A DNA stretch of 64,000 nt from Sceloporus undulatus (GCF_019175285.1 NC_056527.1:108331129-108395128), one strand, 5' to 3'; shown: positions 1 through 29,693, counted from the first letter of the stretch. The notes: generated from the sequence alone by a model not told the origin. Numbers and translations: made by a program.

Positions 1-17708
<17,708 letters not shown>

Positions 17709-18245
17709 AAGAAGTTACGTGATCTGCATTCTTCCCCCAACCCAAGCGGGTTTGAGGATCAGCGACTGAGAACGATTCCTATTTAGGAGGGAATAGCAGA
17801 AGGTGGTTTTTGGAGGGGCTAGGGGGAAATGGAGGGGGAAGAGGGAGTTTCTTCTCTCTGCCCCACAGATTGAGCTTTCTCCCTTCCTCTCCATGTTGCT
17901 GCCTCACTGTCCACTCTCCCAGCTTTGGACACCATCTACTCCCCTCGCCCTTGTAAATACTCTCTTCAGTGTGCCAAACGCGTTTCTCTCACACACAAAC
18001 ACACACGCACACACTTTTCCGGCTTTATCTGTTGGTTTACTTATATTTATTTCTCAGTTTGTTGACTTACTTTTTTCTTTCCCTCTGTTGATTTATTAAA
18101 TCCTTAGGGACTGATGCAGAAGGAGTGGTTGCACCTTACTCCTTTCTTCCTTGCCTTGTCCCTGAGTCCTTTTTTTTTATTTTAAAGGAAGTGGATACCA
18201 ATTATCGGTGCTGCCATTTAAATAAAGTTCTCTGTATAGTATTAT
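17709..18245 (+). other. SEZ6L2: SEZ6L2 3'UTR with poly(A) signal at 18221-18226
   Basis: About 0.54 kb of pyrimidine-rich sequence follows the stop codon and reaches AATAAA at 18221-18226. No other good signal lies in between, so cleavage near 18240-18250 is expected. A short (AC) run lies near 17990-18012. The end point is inferred from the signal alone. Confidence 0.7.
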
Positions 18246-21125
18246 CACTAAAAAGCAGGACAAGTGCTTTGTACAAGACCTTCCTCTAACAAGCTGTATT
18301 TCATCCTAAAAGTAAATGGCAAACAAATATCTACAAGGATAAAAGAGAAATAGAACAAGTAAATGCTCTGGCAAAGAAGCCAAAATGTGGGTCCTCTAAT
18401 GTTAAAACATGTTACACAGAAGAAAAGACCCAATGGTTTGAGCAGCATGAACTTCCACTAAATTTTTGGGGAACTGGAAATATATAAGATCCTCCAAAAG
18501 AAAACCAGTGCTTCATATTTGAGAGGAAAAATTGTAGGGTGGTAGAGCCTTGGGCTTCCTCCTGAACAACCCATTCATGGGCTGGGTAGGTGTGGTAGAA
18601 TGAATTTTAAGTTGCCCTATAGGAAATAAAAGCCAGCATATGTAATTTTGAGTAGGTTTGAAGAAGCAGTAGTGCACTCTACCATCTGGAACAGGCACCA
18701 ATCCGCCCTGTAATGGTCCATTGGGAGAATATGCCACAAACCTCTTGAGAGGTCCTGAAAATAAGCAAGGCACTCTGCTAGTAGCTTTATGGGGAAAGCT
18801 TATACCTGTACATAGTTACTTGGAATGAAGTCGCACTGCATTCAGTGGCGCTAATTCCCAGGTAAGTGGGCACAGGATTGGAGGCTTAATGATTAAGAGC
18901 TGCCTGCCAAGGGCTTTCTGATTACACTTCTGCTGTTCTTCTGACCTTCTAATCCCCTTCCCAACTCATTCCAAAGGAAGAGAAAGTTAAAACAAAAGTT
19001 CCTATGGCCTTCAAAAAGAGGCTTGTTAGAACTTATTTCTAAGTTGGTCCGAATGTTAAGCAACATAGGCTAACATGGCCAATTATTTTGTTTATACCAG
19101 TTTTATCAGTTTAGGGACGAAAGAATCATCAGTTTCAGTTTGAGGCGTGAAAATGTTTTGCCTCTACTTCTAAATAAAAATAAAATGTAATAATAGTATC
19201 TTAGAATAAGTACTTCTCTGAACAAATTCAGGAAACTGGCTGGGATTCCTTAAAAAATGATTTTGGGAATTATAAATATAGGGTGCAATAAATGGGGAAG
19301 CCTTCTGGAACAAGTCCTATTGATTCAGTCTTGTCCATCTTTTGTTCGTTTTAGTGATTGCTAGTGCAGGAGAACTTCCCAGTGGGTTGTACAATATGTC
19401 CTTCCTTTCTGGCTCCTAAATATTTAATGTCTGCTCCTAAAGAATTATCCCCCCCCCCACCAGTCCTGCCTTTCAAAGTGAAAATGTAGGATGATCATTC
19501 ATCTTGAACATTTCATTTAAAGAATGAAAAAGGAGGTGGCTACCTTTTTGGTTCTGAGCAAGTTCTCTTAATAGTAAAATTTTGGAGCGTAATGATGAAG
19601 GGATTTCGGTATGTTTTTATGGATAAAATATAGGCAGATGATAATGTTTGTTGTCAAAAATAATACATCATTAAGAGACATTAATAATTTCACATGTTTT
19701 TAAAAACAACTGTGCCAATATTATTTTTATGTTAGTTTCCAGCCTTTAAAAAAACAATTGTTTCTTTATTTGTCTAGTGTGTTTTAAAAATGATAATAAA
19801 ATAACTGGAGGCTTTGTAGCTTCTGCTTCTTCATAGAGTCCCTTGAATGATAAGGCAGAGAAAATTATTTACTTTTGGAAAATTATATTAATACTTTTGA
19901 AGGCTGATTTTCTTTTAACGTGGCGATCTTCACCCTATCCCTTGTTTCAGGAAAATTCCATGTGCACTTAGTATTAAGAATACTGCTTTGTGAGTTAAGT
20001 ACAGAAGGGTATCTGTTCTTTCAGGATGCAGACACAAAAGTGTTTTTATTGACAGCTTCAGCTATCAGAACAGAAAGCTGCTCAGTGTTTTGTGGCTTCC
20101 TTTTTAAAAATGCTGGAGAGGCATTTTATGTGGCGTCTTAAGTAAAAAAAAAAGGAGGTTCTATGTGTAGTGCCAAAATGTATTAAAATACCTTTTAAGG
20201 AATCCATTGTTGGGGAGAGACCTCATCCCTGCTACATGGAATAAGCCCGATGGAATGGCTTATCACCCACCCCAAAAGAAAAGAATTCATAATGTCCCAA
20301 GGATGGATGGGGTTGTCCCCATTTAGAACTAAACCCAGTCATCTACCTCCAATATGGGGTTGGATAAGAAAAAAAGGCCTCCCCAGCTGTCCATTCCTGA
20401 GCTTTCTTGTTCTTAAACCGATTTGTCAGATCAAACCTTCCCTTGTTGCAGGCCATTCTCCACCATTCTGGAAAAGGGGGGGGGGGGATTAATTGCTCAC
20501 CCACCCCTGTTTTTCCCATCTGTAAACAACCTGTTACCCCTGCTGGTTCCATTCATGTTGGGAGGGGGAAAATTTATGTGGCATCTCCCAAAGAAATGCA
20601 GTTTCTAGGGAATGCATCATTACCCCATCACAACCCTATTTTTCAGCCCATGGGTATTTCTCCCCCCCATTTGCTTTTATTTTGGAGCAATAAATAAAAC
20701 GCACCATTTGTAAAAGCTGTGGCATCTGTACCTCTATAATGCTGCAAAAGGAAGAGAAGTTTGTGTGTGTGTATGCAGGCATGTGTGTTGGGAGTAGGAT
20801 GTAGTTTGGCTATCTAACCCAGCAATGTCATTTTGTGTGTGTGTGTGTGTATGCATGTGTGTATGTCTCTGTGTTTAAGGAACTGGGAGAAGGGAGAGTG
20901 GTCATCTGCACAGACATGAATACTTGGAATTTGGAATAGTTGCTTTTTTGAACGACAAAACCCAGAGTGCTGTGGCTGTGATTATAAGGTGTTCACCAGC
21001 ACAGTGTGGTATTCACTGCTGTGTGGAATGAGGTAAGTGTGTTCATACTACACAATTACAGCACTTCAGTACCACTTCAACTGTGATGGTTTCATCCTAT
21101 GAAATCTTGGAATGCAAGATCTTGG
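18246..21125. other. Intergenic, mostly unassigned
   Basis: AT-rich sequence downstream of SEZ6L2 with (TG)n tracts near 20765 and 20834. It has a G run near 20471 and a candidate decayed palindromic MITE near 20945-21120. No coding exon with splice support was found. Confidence 0.45.
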
Positions 21126-21346
21126 AATGGTGGCGCAGTGGTTAAATGCTGGTACTGAAGCCATACGGTTATGAGTTCGATCCCAGGGGCTCCAAGGTCC
21201 ACTCAGCCTTGCATCCTTCCATAGGTCACTGAAATAAGTACCCAGCTTGTTGGGGGCAATTGGCTTACAAATTGTAAACTGCTTAGGGAGTGCCTTAAGT
21301 GCACTGATAAGCAGTACAGAAATGTACTTGCTATTGCTATGAGGTA
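21126..21346 (+). repeat. tRNA-headed SINE, second family
   Basis: TGGTGGCGCAGTGGTTAAAT head, GGTTATGAGTTCGATCCCAG B-box, TGCATCCTTCCATAGGTCAC body and ACTGATAAGCAGTACAGAAA tail. This is the best-kept head of the family in the window. Confidence 0.85.
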
Positions 21347-22006
21347 GTTAGAAAGCTCTCCCAGAGAGTGCTAGTTAATATACATCATGGAAGGATACAG
21401 TATCTCCTCAAACAAAAATATGATTTCTAAGGATGACACCATGGCAATTAATGTTATCAAACTAATGAAACTGCTGTGTGGATATACCCTATAGTTAGAA
21501 TTCTACTTTGAATGGGTAGTCCAAAGATGCCACAATAGTATATTTTATTTGTTATTTCAAGGATTTATTTCCTGCCTTTCTCCCACAAAGGGATTCATTG
21601 ATAGCATCCACTTTTACCAAACAAAAGACCCCCCAGCACAGTGTTTTTTCCCTTTGGTTTTGTCAAATTAGGCCCTTTTCATAAACAAAGTAAGTCTTGG
21701 GCCTCTCCTCTTCACAGCAGCAAAAAATTACATTAGCTAATGGGTTTCCAAGTAGCCAGAAACAAAGGCCGCCTCTACTACATTTAACACAAGTCTCAGA
21801 TGCAGACATTAGTTTTAAGATCTGGAGATTAACATAATCACCTGTGAATGATTGTGCAAGAAAAAATGGTGTTAAAGGCACAACTACACATTCCATTATA
21901 AACATTGACAATCCAGATTGGGTGCACCCCTTCAGTTACTACAATCTGTTGAGTGCGAATTTGGTACTAATTTGAGGTCAATAAGTATTGCTCAGGGTTT
22001 TGTAAG

Positions 22007-22192
22007 AGAGCCAATGTGGTGTGGTTTGAGCATTGAACTACTATTCTGGAGATCAGAGTTCGATTTCCTGCTCGAGCATAAAAACCCACTGGGCAAGTCA
22101 TACTCTCAGATGATGGCAATGGCAAACCACCTTTGAAGAAAGCTTGTCAAGCATAAGTCAAAAATGACTTGGAGGCACACAACAATAACAAT
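22007..22192 (+). repeat. Sauria-type SINE
   Basis: CCAATGTGGTGTGGTTTGAG head, CAGAGTTCGATTTCCTGCTC B-box region and CATAAGTCAAAAATGACTTG tail ending CACACAACAATAAC. Internally shortened. Confidence 0.82.
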
Positions 22193-22687
22193 TTGCAAAC
22201 AGCCACCTTCATTGCATTTATTCATCTTGACGCTCATTTTCACCACATAATTATAGTGCTAAGATTCCACTTTAACTGCCATTGAAACTTCCTATGGAAT
22301 CCTGGGATTTGCAGTTTAGGGATGAATATTTAGAATAGCTTTGAAGACCAGGGTTCAAATCCTGACTCAGCCAGGGAAACTCATTGGGTGACCTTAGCAC
22401 ACTCATAGGAGATTCCAGTGTAGATAAGCATACACAGTCACACTAATATTGGCTAGAGTAGAATCCCATTCTTTCCCAGCTCAAGCTTTGTTGCATTGTT
22501 TACTGCAGACATGTTTCTGCAGTACAGCACCAGAAGTCAGCATTTCTCCATCCATCCCTCCTTCACCACTCTCCCAATGCCAATGCTGATTTAAAAATCC
22601 TGCTAAATAAAGGATGAGGAGCAAAGTAGGGCCTGGGTAGCTACAACAATAGTTTGTAAAAAGGAGCTTCCCTGTTAATGGTTTCAG

Positions 22688-22928
22688 CTGCTGCAACCTT
22701 GCAAAATTAATGCAGTTTGACACTGCTTTTTAACTGTCACAGCTGCATCCTATGGAACACTGGGATTTTATGGTTTGTTGTGGCCCTCAAGATCTCTGAT
22801 AGAAAAGAAAAAAAAATTAGTGTAGGCTCAATATCTCACAAAACTAAAAATCGCATAATTTCACAGTATTGAGCCATGACAGTTAAAGTAGTGTCAAACT
22901 GCATTATTTATGCTGTGTAGATGCAGTG
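22688..22928. mobile_element. Palindromic MITE (AATAATCC/TTTGACAC family)
   Basis: The left arm is TGCAGTTTGACACTGC, then TTAACTGTCACAGCTGCATC. The right arm is TGACAGTTAAAGTAGTGTCA and AACTGCATTATTTATGCTGT. Related copies are at 54920-55128, 58067-58282 and 59979-60122. All read outward to a terminus like CACTGCAGAAATAATCC. A hAT-type element lies 15 bp to the right. Confidence 0.75.
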
Positions 22929-22943
22929 TTTGTCAACTGAGGT

Positions 22944-23979
22944 TAGGCTTGCCATATCCTGGTTTCAGCCAGGACAATCCCGGTTTTGGGGCCTTGGGAT
23001 TGTCCTGGTCCGTTTTTGGCAAGCGGTCCCGGGTCCCGGGTCCACAAGCTCCCACCCGCCTCCGCCGCAGGCCTGCAGCTCCTCCTCCTGCTCTTGGCTG
23101 GGCCACAGGAGGAGCTGAAAGCTCACCCGCTGCAGCCTCTCAACTGCCCACAAGGCCAGGGGCAGTGGCCCAGAGGAGCAGGAGCAGGTAGGCCAGTTGG
23201 GAGGGCTGTGCTGGGGGAAGGCCTAGGCCTCCACCATTGCTTCCATGGTTTCGGCGCAGTGGCAGGAGGCCTAGGCCTTTGGCTCTCTCTCCACTGGTGG
23301 GGAGGGAGGTTGGGGAAGGCTTAGGCCTCTGCCATCGCTTGCCGCAGTTTCAGCACCGTTGGTGGGGGGTTTGGGGCCTCCGTCACCGTTTGCCGCAATT
23401 TTGGAGCGGCAATGGAAAAAGGTTGGTGTGTGTGTGTTAGGTTTGTGTTTGTGGAGGGTTGACTTTGCCTTCCTCTGAGGCTGAGAGAGTGCGATTTGCT
23501 CAAGGGTTTTCTTTTGTTTTGTTGAGAGAGGGTTTGCCTTTGCCTTCCCTTGAGGCTGAGAGAGTGTGACTAGCCCAGTGGGTTTTTTAATGCCCAAGGA
23601 AGGGATCGAACCCTGCTCCTCCTCCACCGCTGCCTTCTGCTGCGCTGCGCTTCCTCAGATGCATTTCGTCTCAAAGGTAAGGCAAAATCTGTGTCTTTGA
23701 ATTCTATTATTATTATTATTAACTGAAAGAAAGAAGTTGGCAGCATGAGCTTTCCTAAAGTCTGCTTCCTCAAATGCATTTGGTCTTAGAGGTGCAATAA
23801 GATCTCTGTAATATAAGCATTTATATTAATGGTTTTTTAAACAAAATATTAATGTTTTTGGCTTCTAGTTGATTGTGTCCTGCATTTTCCCAAAATGTCC
23901 TACATTTGTCCTATATTTTGGCCTAATTTTTGTCCTACATTTTCTCCCAGTTTGGTGGTAGCAAATTATGGCAACCCTA
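22944..23979. mobile_element. hAT-type non-autonomous DNA transposon, 1036 bp
   Basis: The termini are TAGGCTTGCCATA and, at the right, TATGGCAACCCTA, inverted with one mismatch. The flanks carry an identical 8-bp duplication ACTGAGGT (22936-22943 and 23980-23987), the hAT signature. The interior is GC-rich on the left with CpGs, then carries a (TTA)n tract and a second repeat ending GGTGCAATAAGATCTCTGTA. No transposase is visible. Confidence 0.88.
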
Positions 23980-24034
23980 ACTGAGGTATGCCTGTATTTA
24001 CATATCAAATGTGGCCTTTAGTCAGACTCACATA

Positions 24035-24260
24035 GGTGTTTATCAGACGAGCTCTTAAAGAGGTACAGTACTATTCCAGTGTGACTCCTCTAGCTGCCTC
24101 CTGTTGCATTCTGGGATTGGCAGTTTTAAGGAGGGGTATTTAGAATTCTCAGGCAGAGAAGTTCAACTCCTTAAAACTGCCAATCCCAGCATGCAACAGG
24201 AGGCTGCTAGAGGAGTCACACTGGAATAGTAGCTCTTTAAGAGCATAGTGTGATAAACAT
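24035..24260. mobile_element. Near-perfect palindromic MITE, second copy
   Basis: Same family as 8143-8371 but read from the other end. It has GTGTTTATCAGACGAGCTCT on the left and GAGCATAGTGTGATAAACAT on the right, with AGCTGCCTCCTGTTGCATTC and its complement inside. Confidence 0.8.
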
Positions 24261-24496
24261 CATAGTAATGCTGCATTATGCTGTGCATCCAGTTCAGTAA
24301 AGAAGGCGCCATCATTTCCAAAGCATGAGCTGCATTGAACATGTGGAGGAGCTTGAAACAGGAGGACTATGTCAGCAATGGCTGGATTTATAATTTAGGA
24401 TGGAGAAATCCAGTGTTATTGTCTATCTTCTTGCAGTATTATGATGTCAACTATCAGCGAGGCAGAAATTTAAAGTTTCCTCCCCTACCTCATATA

Positions 24497-25001
24497 GGCC
24501 CATTACAGATGGGCCTTAAAGTGCGCACTCTGCGCGTGCTAGGGTTAGAAAGGGGCGTCCTTTCCAGACGCCCCCAACCCTAACATGCGCAGAGCGCGCA
24601 CAAAATGGCAGCGGCCGTTCCACACGGCCGCTGCCATTACGATGTCACGACCGAGCCGCCTCTATATGGGGCGGCGCGGATGTGACGTTGTCACGCCGCG
24701 CCAGGGCGAATAGTGCGACCCTTCCCCGGCCGCTTCAGATGGCTGTGCCCAGCAACCCAGAGGAGAAAGGGGCCAAGTGGCCCCTTTCTCCTCCTCCCCG
24801 CCGCCGCGGGGTGTCCTTGGGGCTTGAAGCCCCAAGGACACCCCTTTCCAGGCTGCGAGGAAGCGGCATTTTGCCGCTTCCCTGCAGCCTGGAAAGCGGC
24901 GGATTGGGGCCTCAGCGGCTGCCGCTCTGGCCACTGAGGCCCCGATCTGCCGGAGAAAGGGGGGGTGCAGGCCACCGCTTTTCGGCGGTCTGTAACTTGC
25001 C
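24497..25001. mobile_element. GC-rich Harbinger-like MITE, copy 1
   Basis: Ends GGCCCATTACAGATGGGCC and GGCGGTCTGTAACTTGCC, flanked by ATA at 24494-24496 and 25002-25004. The interior is CpG-rich and built of short hairpins such as GGGGCCAAGTGGCCCC and GGGGCTTGAAGCCCC. Copies 2 and 3 are at 41623-42180 and 43687-44209 in the same orientation. Superfamily inferred from the 3-bp TSD. No protein is encoded; open frames on both strands arise from GC content. Confidence 0.82.
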
Positions 25002-25724
25002 ATAAGATGTTTCACTTGCTACTGTGATGCTAAGACAGCTGTTAAAAGCCCTTCTGTCCTGTTGGTCAAAAGATTGACAAGCCTGTTTCAAAAGAGCAGG
25101 CAGCAGGTTAACTAATCTGGAAAAGGAAAAATTTGTGTTACTATGACAACTAAAATGTTTTCACTCCAGGAGATCAGAAAGGTATAATTGTGCTGACTGT
25201 CTAAATCCAAGTAAGGGAATGGTAGCGGGTCAGGCTCAGGCAGCCTGGAATGCCCACTATTTTTGCACTTTGAACTCAGTTTGCATCAATTGAAGTAAGT
25301 TGAGGGAAAAGGAGAAAAGTGGGATCAGGAAAAAAAAAACTGAGACATTTTAAAAGCAGCTTAAAAGTGGGACACCAGAGGATTAACCAGAACTATCCCT
25401 GCTAACCAACAGTTGGATGGTTAAATATTTTTTTAAACCCCCCAAAAGCAATCTTTGCTGTTCACCATTTTATATAAGGGATATCATTTTATTATGCCAT
25501 TAATGGGACTTGAGCATCCATGGATTTTGGTATCCATGAGGGGTCTTGGAACCAAAGCCCAGTGGACACCTTTTCTGGAGATGTAATTTTTTAGACACTA
25601 AAATGTCAATATTCCATGTCTTTTTGATTCAGAGAACCTATTTAATTTCCCCCCATTAAATATAGCTACATTGGCATACGCTGTTTTCATATCCTCTAAC
25701 TATCCCGGCTTGTCAGGGGCAGTC

Positions 25725-25873
25725 TCAAGAATTACTGAGTGACTTTGAGCAAGTCACACTCTCTCAGCTTCAGAGGATGGCAATGGCAAAACCTCCTCCA
25801 AATAAATTCTGCCAAGAAAACCCCATGATATGTTCGCCTTAGGGTCACTATAAGTCAGAAACTACTTGATGGA
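25725..25873 (+). repeat. Sauria-type SINE, head missing
   Basis: GAGCAAGTCACACTCTCTCA, GGCAATGGCAAAACC and CACTATAAGTCAGAAACTAC are body and tail only. It is followed 55 bp later by a complete copy. Confidence 0.75.
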
Positions 25874-25928
25874 CCCAGGTTTAGTGATTTTTGGTCAAGT
25901 GTGTGGATTCGCACAGAGTAGACAGCGT

Positions 25929-26127
25929 GGTGTAGTGGTTTGACTGTGACTCTGGATACTAGGGTTCGAATCACGGCTCTGCCATGTAAACTCACATTGG
26001 GCAAGTCATACTCTCTCCGCCTCAGAGGATAGCAATGGCAAACTTCCTCTGAACAAATTTTGCCAAGAAAACCCCATGATAGGATGCTTTGGGGATGCTG
26101 TAAGTTGGAAACAACCTGGAAGGTACA
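25929..26127 (+). repeat. Sauria-type SINE
   Basis: GTGGTGTAGTGGTTTGACTG head, ACTAGGGTTCGAATCACGGC B-box, and CTGTAAGTTGGAAACAACCT tail. The A and B boxes are close to consensus. Confidence 0.85.
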
Positions 26128-26429
26128 AGTCACACTCTCTCAGCCTCAGATGTTGGTAGCATGGGCTTTGTTGGGCTTTGGCAGGCTTGAGCCTAGTTCC
26201 TCAGATGCATGTGGTGGAGTGGAAAGCCTTGGGGCAGAACAAAGTTTAGTGGTCAACCCTGCCGATTTCTAGAGAGTAACAGACAAAGCGAAATTTTGAA
26301 ATGATAGGTTAGCTAAGAGGCATGGCTCATCATTTGAGCCATTACGGTAGCAGTGATGTAGAAACCAGAGAAATCCAAGACTGTGGAAAATAAGGTAGAG
26401 GCGAGCTGAGTCACGCTTACCGTAGTAAC

Positions 26430-26930
26430 CCAGATAGATGTGCACTGCGCACCCATGAGTCCACACCAAAGCTGGATGTGCAAATCTGATGACGGCTATT
26501 GCCTCTACACTGAGTCAGCCTTGACCACAAAGCCATATAAGCTACGATTAGCCTTTCTTTGCAAGGAATTTCTGCCTAATGACGGAAATGAGAGAAAGAA
26601 CAAGCCTAAAAATACAGCCATTCCCTGGGTGGGTGGGGGTCAGCAATTTGCATACTGTCAGTTGCCATCTGGAGAGAAAGTGGTTTCCTTTAGTTGCAAA
26701 AGGTGCTTCGAAGAGGCGGGGCGAGACCCAAAAGAACCTACAAAAGAGCCCAGCTGGACCAGAGCAAAGTCCTTTGGACCGTTTCCTGCAGTGGATGGAC
26801 AGATCGGATGCCTCCCAGGAGCAAGGTACACAAGCAAACCTAGCATCAGGTAGACTGCCTCTCTGCAGGGAGGTTCCATTGAGCTGCCTTGACTTTAAAA
26901 AAGCCGCTTTCTGTGAAGGAAAAAGAAATT
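26430..26930. other. Unassigned promoter-like segment
   Basis: It holds TGAGTCA (AP-1-like) near 26512, ATTTGCAT (octamer) near 26647, GGCGGGGC near 26717, and a weak TATA-like TACAAAAG near 26739. A short frame from 26810 stops after a few codons. Both strands have 70-137-codon open frames without family resemblance. It could be an old LTR or a promoter of an unseen transcript; I cannot decide. Confidence 0.3.
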
Positions 26931-26984
26931 AATGTGGTCAGGGCAAAGGAAACATTAGGGACATGAGATGACAATGTACAGTGT

Positions 26985-28012
26985 GGGAACTCTTTATTTG
27001 CATTTAATAAATAAATGCATTTAATAAAGGAAATGCACTAAATGCATTTAATGAAAGAAGTACATTAAATGTATTTAACAAAGGAAATGCATTAAACGAA
27101 TTTAATAAAGGAAAGGCATTTACTAAAATAAATACATTTAAATAAATACATAAATTTAGTAAAATAAACAAAGGGAGTGCAATAAATGCATTCAATAATG
27201 GAAATGCACCAAATGCATCTAATAAAGGAAATGCACTAAATGCATTTATTAGAGGAAATGCATTAGATAAAAGAAATGCATTAAAAGAAAAGAAATGCAC
27301 TAAACGCACAAAATTAAAGAAGTGTGTTAAATGCATTAAATAAAGGAAGTGTATGGAATGCATTGAATAAGGAAATGCACTAAATGGATTTAGTAAAGGA
27401 AATGCATTTTATAAATGAAGTGTATTAATGCATTTAACAAAGGAAATGTATTAAATGGATGTAATAAAGGAAATGCATTTAATAATGGAGTGGAATAAAT
27501 GCATTTAATAAAAGTAATGCACTAAATGCATTTAGTAAAAGAAATGCATTAGATAAAAGAAATGCATCAAATGCATTGAAGAAATGCATGAAATGCTATT
27601 AATAAAGGAAGCGCATAAATGCATTTAATAAAGGAAATGCAATTAATGAAATGAATGCATTTAATAAAGGAAATACACTAAATGGATTCAGCAAAGGAAA
27701 TGCACTAAATGCATTTAGTAAAGGAAATACACTTAACAGTGGAAGTTCCATTAGAGAAAAGAAATGCATCACACACATTAAAGAAATGAGAGAAAAGAAA
27801 TGCACTAAGTGCACTGAATAAAGGAAATGCATTCAATGTGGTCCATAAAGGAAGTGCATGAAAAGCATTAAATAAAAGAAATGCATTAAATGCAGTTCAT
27901 AAAGAAAGTGCATGAAAAGCATTAAATAAAGGAAGTGCATTGAAGGCATTACAGAAAGGAAATGCATTAAACAAAAGAAAGGCATTCAATGCATTTTTTT
28001 GCATTTAATAAT
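26985..28012. repeat. 1-kb minisatellite, ATGCATTTAATAAAGGAA unit
   Basis: About 1,000 bases made of variants of AAATGCATTTAATAAAGG, with units of 18-30 bp. It contains many ATGCAT palindromes and many AATAAA hexamers. Minus-strand translation gives repeated FPLLNAF, an artefact of the unit. It lies 1.7 kb upstream of the phosphatase promoter. Unit borders drift, so it is an old or actively slipping array. Confidence 0.9.
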
Positions 28013-28453
28013 AATTCTGTGGCTGCATCCTAAATCGTGACAGTTCTACATTCTGCTTCATCCTCCTCTTCCTCCTTTTTTGTGCTCCATTGACTACTAT
28101 CTTCTCTGTTCCAGGGGCAAAGTGTGGGGGGATCTTGGTGCATTTGTGGCGTGACTGAGCCACGCGTGTCCCCTTCCCACCTCCCTCCCTCCCTCCAGGA
28201 GCCTGAGAGTGGGGTGAGTGAGGAGGACCTGAGGCTGTGACGCAGATCTGCTGGGGAGGGAAGAAGAGGGGAGAGACTGTCCCTAAAATAGCCATCAGAA
28301 GAGGAGCCTCTTCCTTTCCCATCTTCGGTGCCTGCCCCAGAGCAACGGGGGCCGCCCAAGCAATTTTGCTGCCCGAGGCTAAGCAGCCAAAGCATCCCTC
28401 CCATTGGAATACCTAAAGAGCTGCATCATTTGTTACATAGAAATCAATTAGGA

Positions 28454-28455
<2 letters not shown>

Positions 28456-28486
<31 letters not shown>

Positions 28487-28487
28487 C
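28456..28487. repeat. (AAT)n microsatellite
   Basis: About eleven AAT units between GAAATAAT and CCTACAAGC. Similar tracts are at 41002-41022 and 50702-50750. Confidence 0.95.
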
Positions 28488-28639
28488 CTACAAGCACGTC
28501 CGACCCAACCCTGGAAGTATACATTATTCAAATATATATTCATATGTTCATATAAATCACTGGTAATTCATTAATATTCAAATTCATATATTAACTGGTA
28601 ATTCATATATATTCAACTATACTATATATACTTGCAATA

Positions 28640-29392
28640 TATATACTGGTGTATTGAGTATTGGACTATATAAAACACACGCACGCACACACACCAAGGT
28701 GGCCCTCATATATATTCAAATATACTATATATACTTGCAATGTATATATTGGTGTAGTGGTTTGACTGTTGGACTGCGTGTGTGTGTGTGTGATAAAACA
28801 CACACATGCACACCAAGGTGCCTCATATACTATACTGTATGTACTTGTTTTATATATATATATATATATATATAGGTATTGTGGTTTGAGTCTTGGACTA
28901 TATATACCAGGTGTGTGAATATATAATATATATATATAACACACCCAAGGTGGCCCTCATATACTATATTGGTGTAGTGGTTTGAGTCTTGGACATACTG
29001 TTGTATAATATACCATATATATATATATAATATATATATATATATAATAAAACAACACACACATGCCACCAAGGTGGTCCCATAACTATACTGTATGTAC
29101 TTGTTATATATATAATTGGTATTGTGGTTTGGTCTTGGACTATATATACAGGTGTGTGAATATATATATATAATATATATTTAAGATAACACACACCAGG
29201 TGGCCCTCAATACTATATTGGTGTAGTGGTTTGAGTCTTGGACATACTGTGTATAAATACCATATATATATATATATATATATTAAAAACAGACACACAC
29301 ACACATACCAAGTGGCCCTCATATACTATATATATTTGAGATTTATATATTTGATGTAGTGGTTTGAGCGTTGGACTATGCCCAAGTATACA
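28640..29392 (+). repeat. AT-rich tandem array carrying repeated Sauria SINE heads
   Basis: A SINE-head phrase (GGTGTAGTGGTTTGAGTCTT or GGTATTGTGGTTTGAGTCTT, then GGACTATAT) starts at about 28648, 28751, 28875, 28971, 29118, 29220 and 29353. Between heads are (TA)n, (CA)n and a block CCAAGGTGGCCCTCATATAC. The two head types alternate, giving a higher-order unit of about 220-250 bp. The last head continues as ordinary SINE for only a few bases. Confidence 0.85.
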
Positions 29393-29693
29393 TACAGTAT
29401 ATTTGAATGAATTTGGGGATCATTGCTGATGGAATTATGTGTGTGTGAATGAATCTGATAGCCCTGATGTCTCTAGGGCAGCGCCTGGGTTGAATCAGGT
29501 TCCCATTTGCAACCAGGGGAAGGAAGAGAATCTGTGCCGGAAGCGGAGGAGGGAGGGAGGGGGAAATCCATGGGTCTTTTTCCCCCCAGTCCCTCCTCCT
29601 CCTCCTGCTTTGCTCCTGCCCCCGCCTTCTCTTCCTCCTCTTGCCTTGTGTCAGCAGCGCTGACGACAGCATCCTCCTCCTCCTCCGCATCCC

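Noticed and set aside
21126-21200. tRNA gene candidate (GCGCAGTGGTTAAAT with a good B box)
   Set aside because: It continues into a SINE body and tail, and several copies with the same body exist in the window. No cloverleaf acceptor stem was found.
22910-23324. Open frames of 60-118 codons on both strands, rich in Pro/Gly/Ala
   Set aside because: They lie inside the hAT-type element at 22944-23979. GC-rich composition explains them; there is no splice or family support.
24662-25015. Overlapping open frames of about 74-117 codons on both strands; similar ones at 41705-42291 and 43735-44254
   Set aside because: All three sets fall in the GC-rich MITE family, and the same frames recur because the DNA is repeated.
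27004-27832. Minus-strand peptides with repeated FPLLNAF
   Set aside because: Direct translation of the ATGCATTTAATAAAGG minisatellite.
28654-29322. Tyr/Ile/His-rich open frames
   Set aside because: Produced by (TA)n and (CA)n tracts of the satellite array.
26985-29392. CRISPR array
   Set aside because: Repeats are contiguous or separated by simple sequence, spacers are not unique, and the genome is vertebrate.
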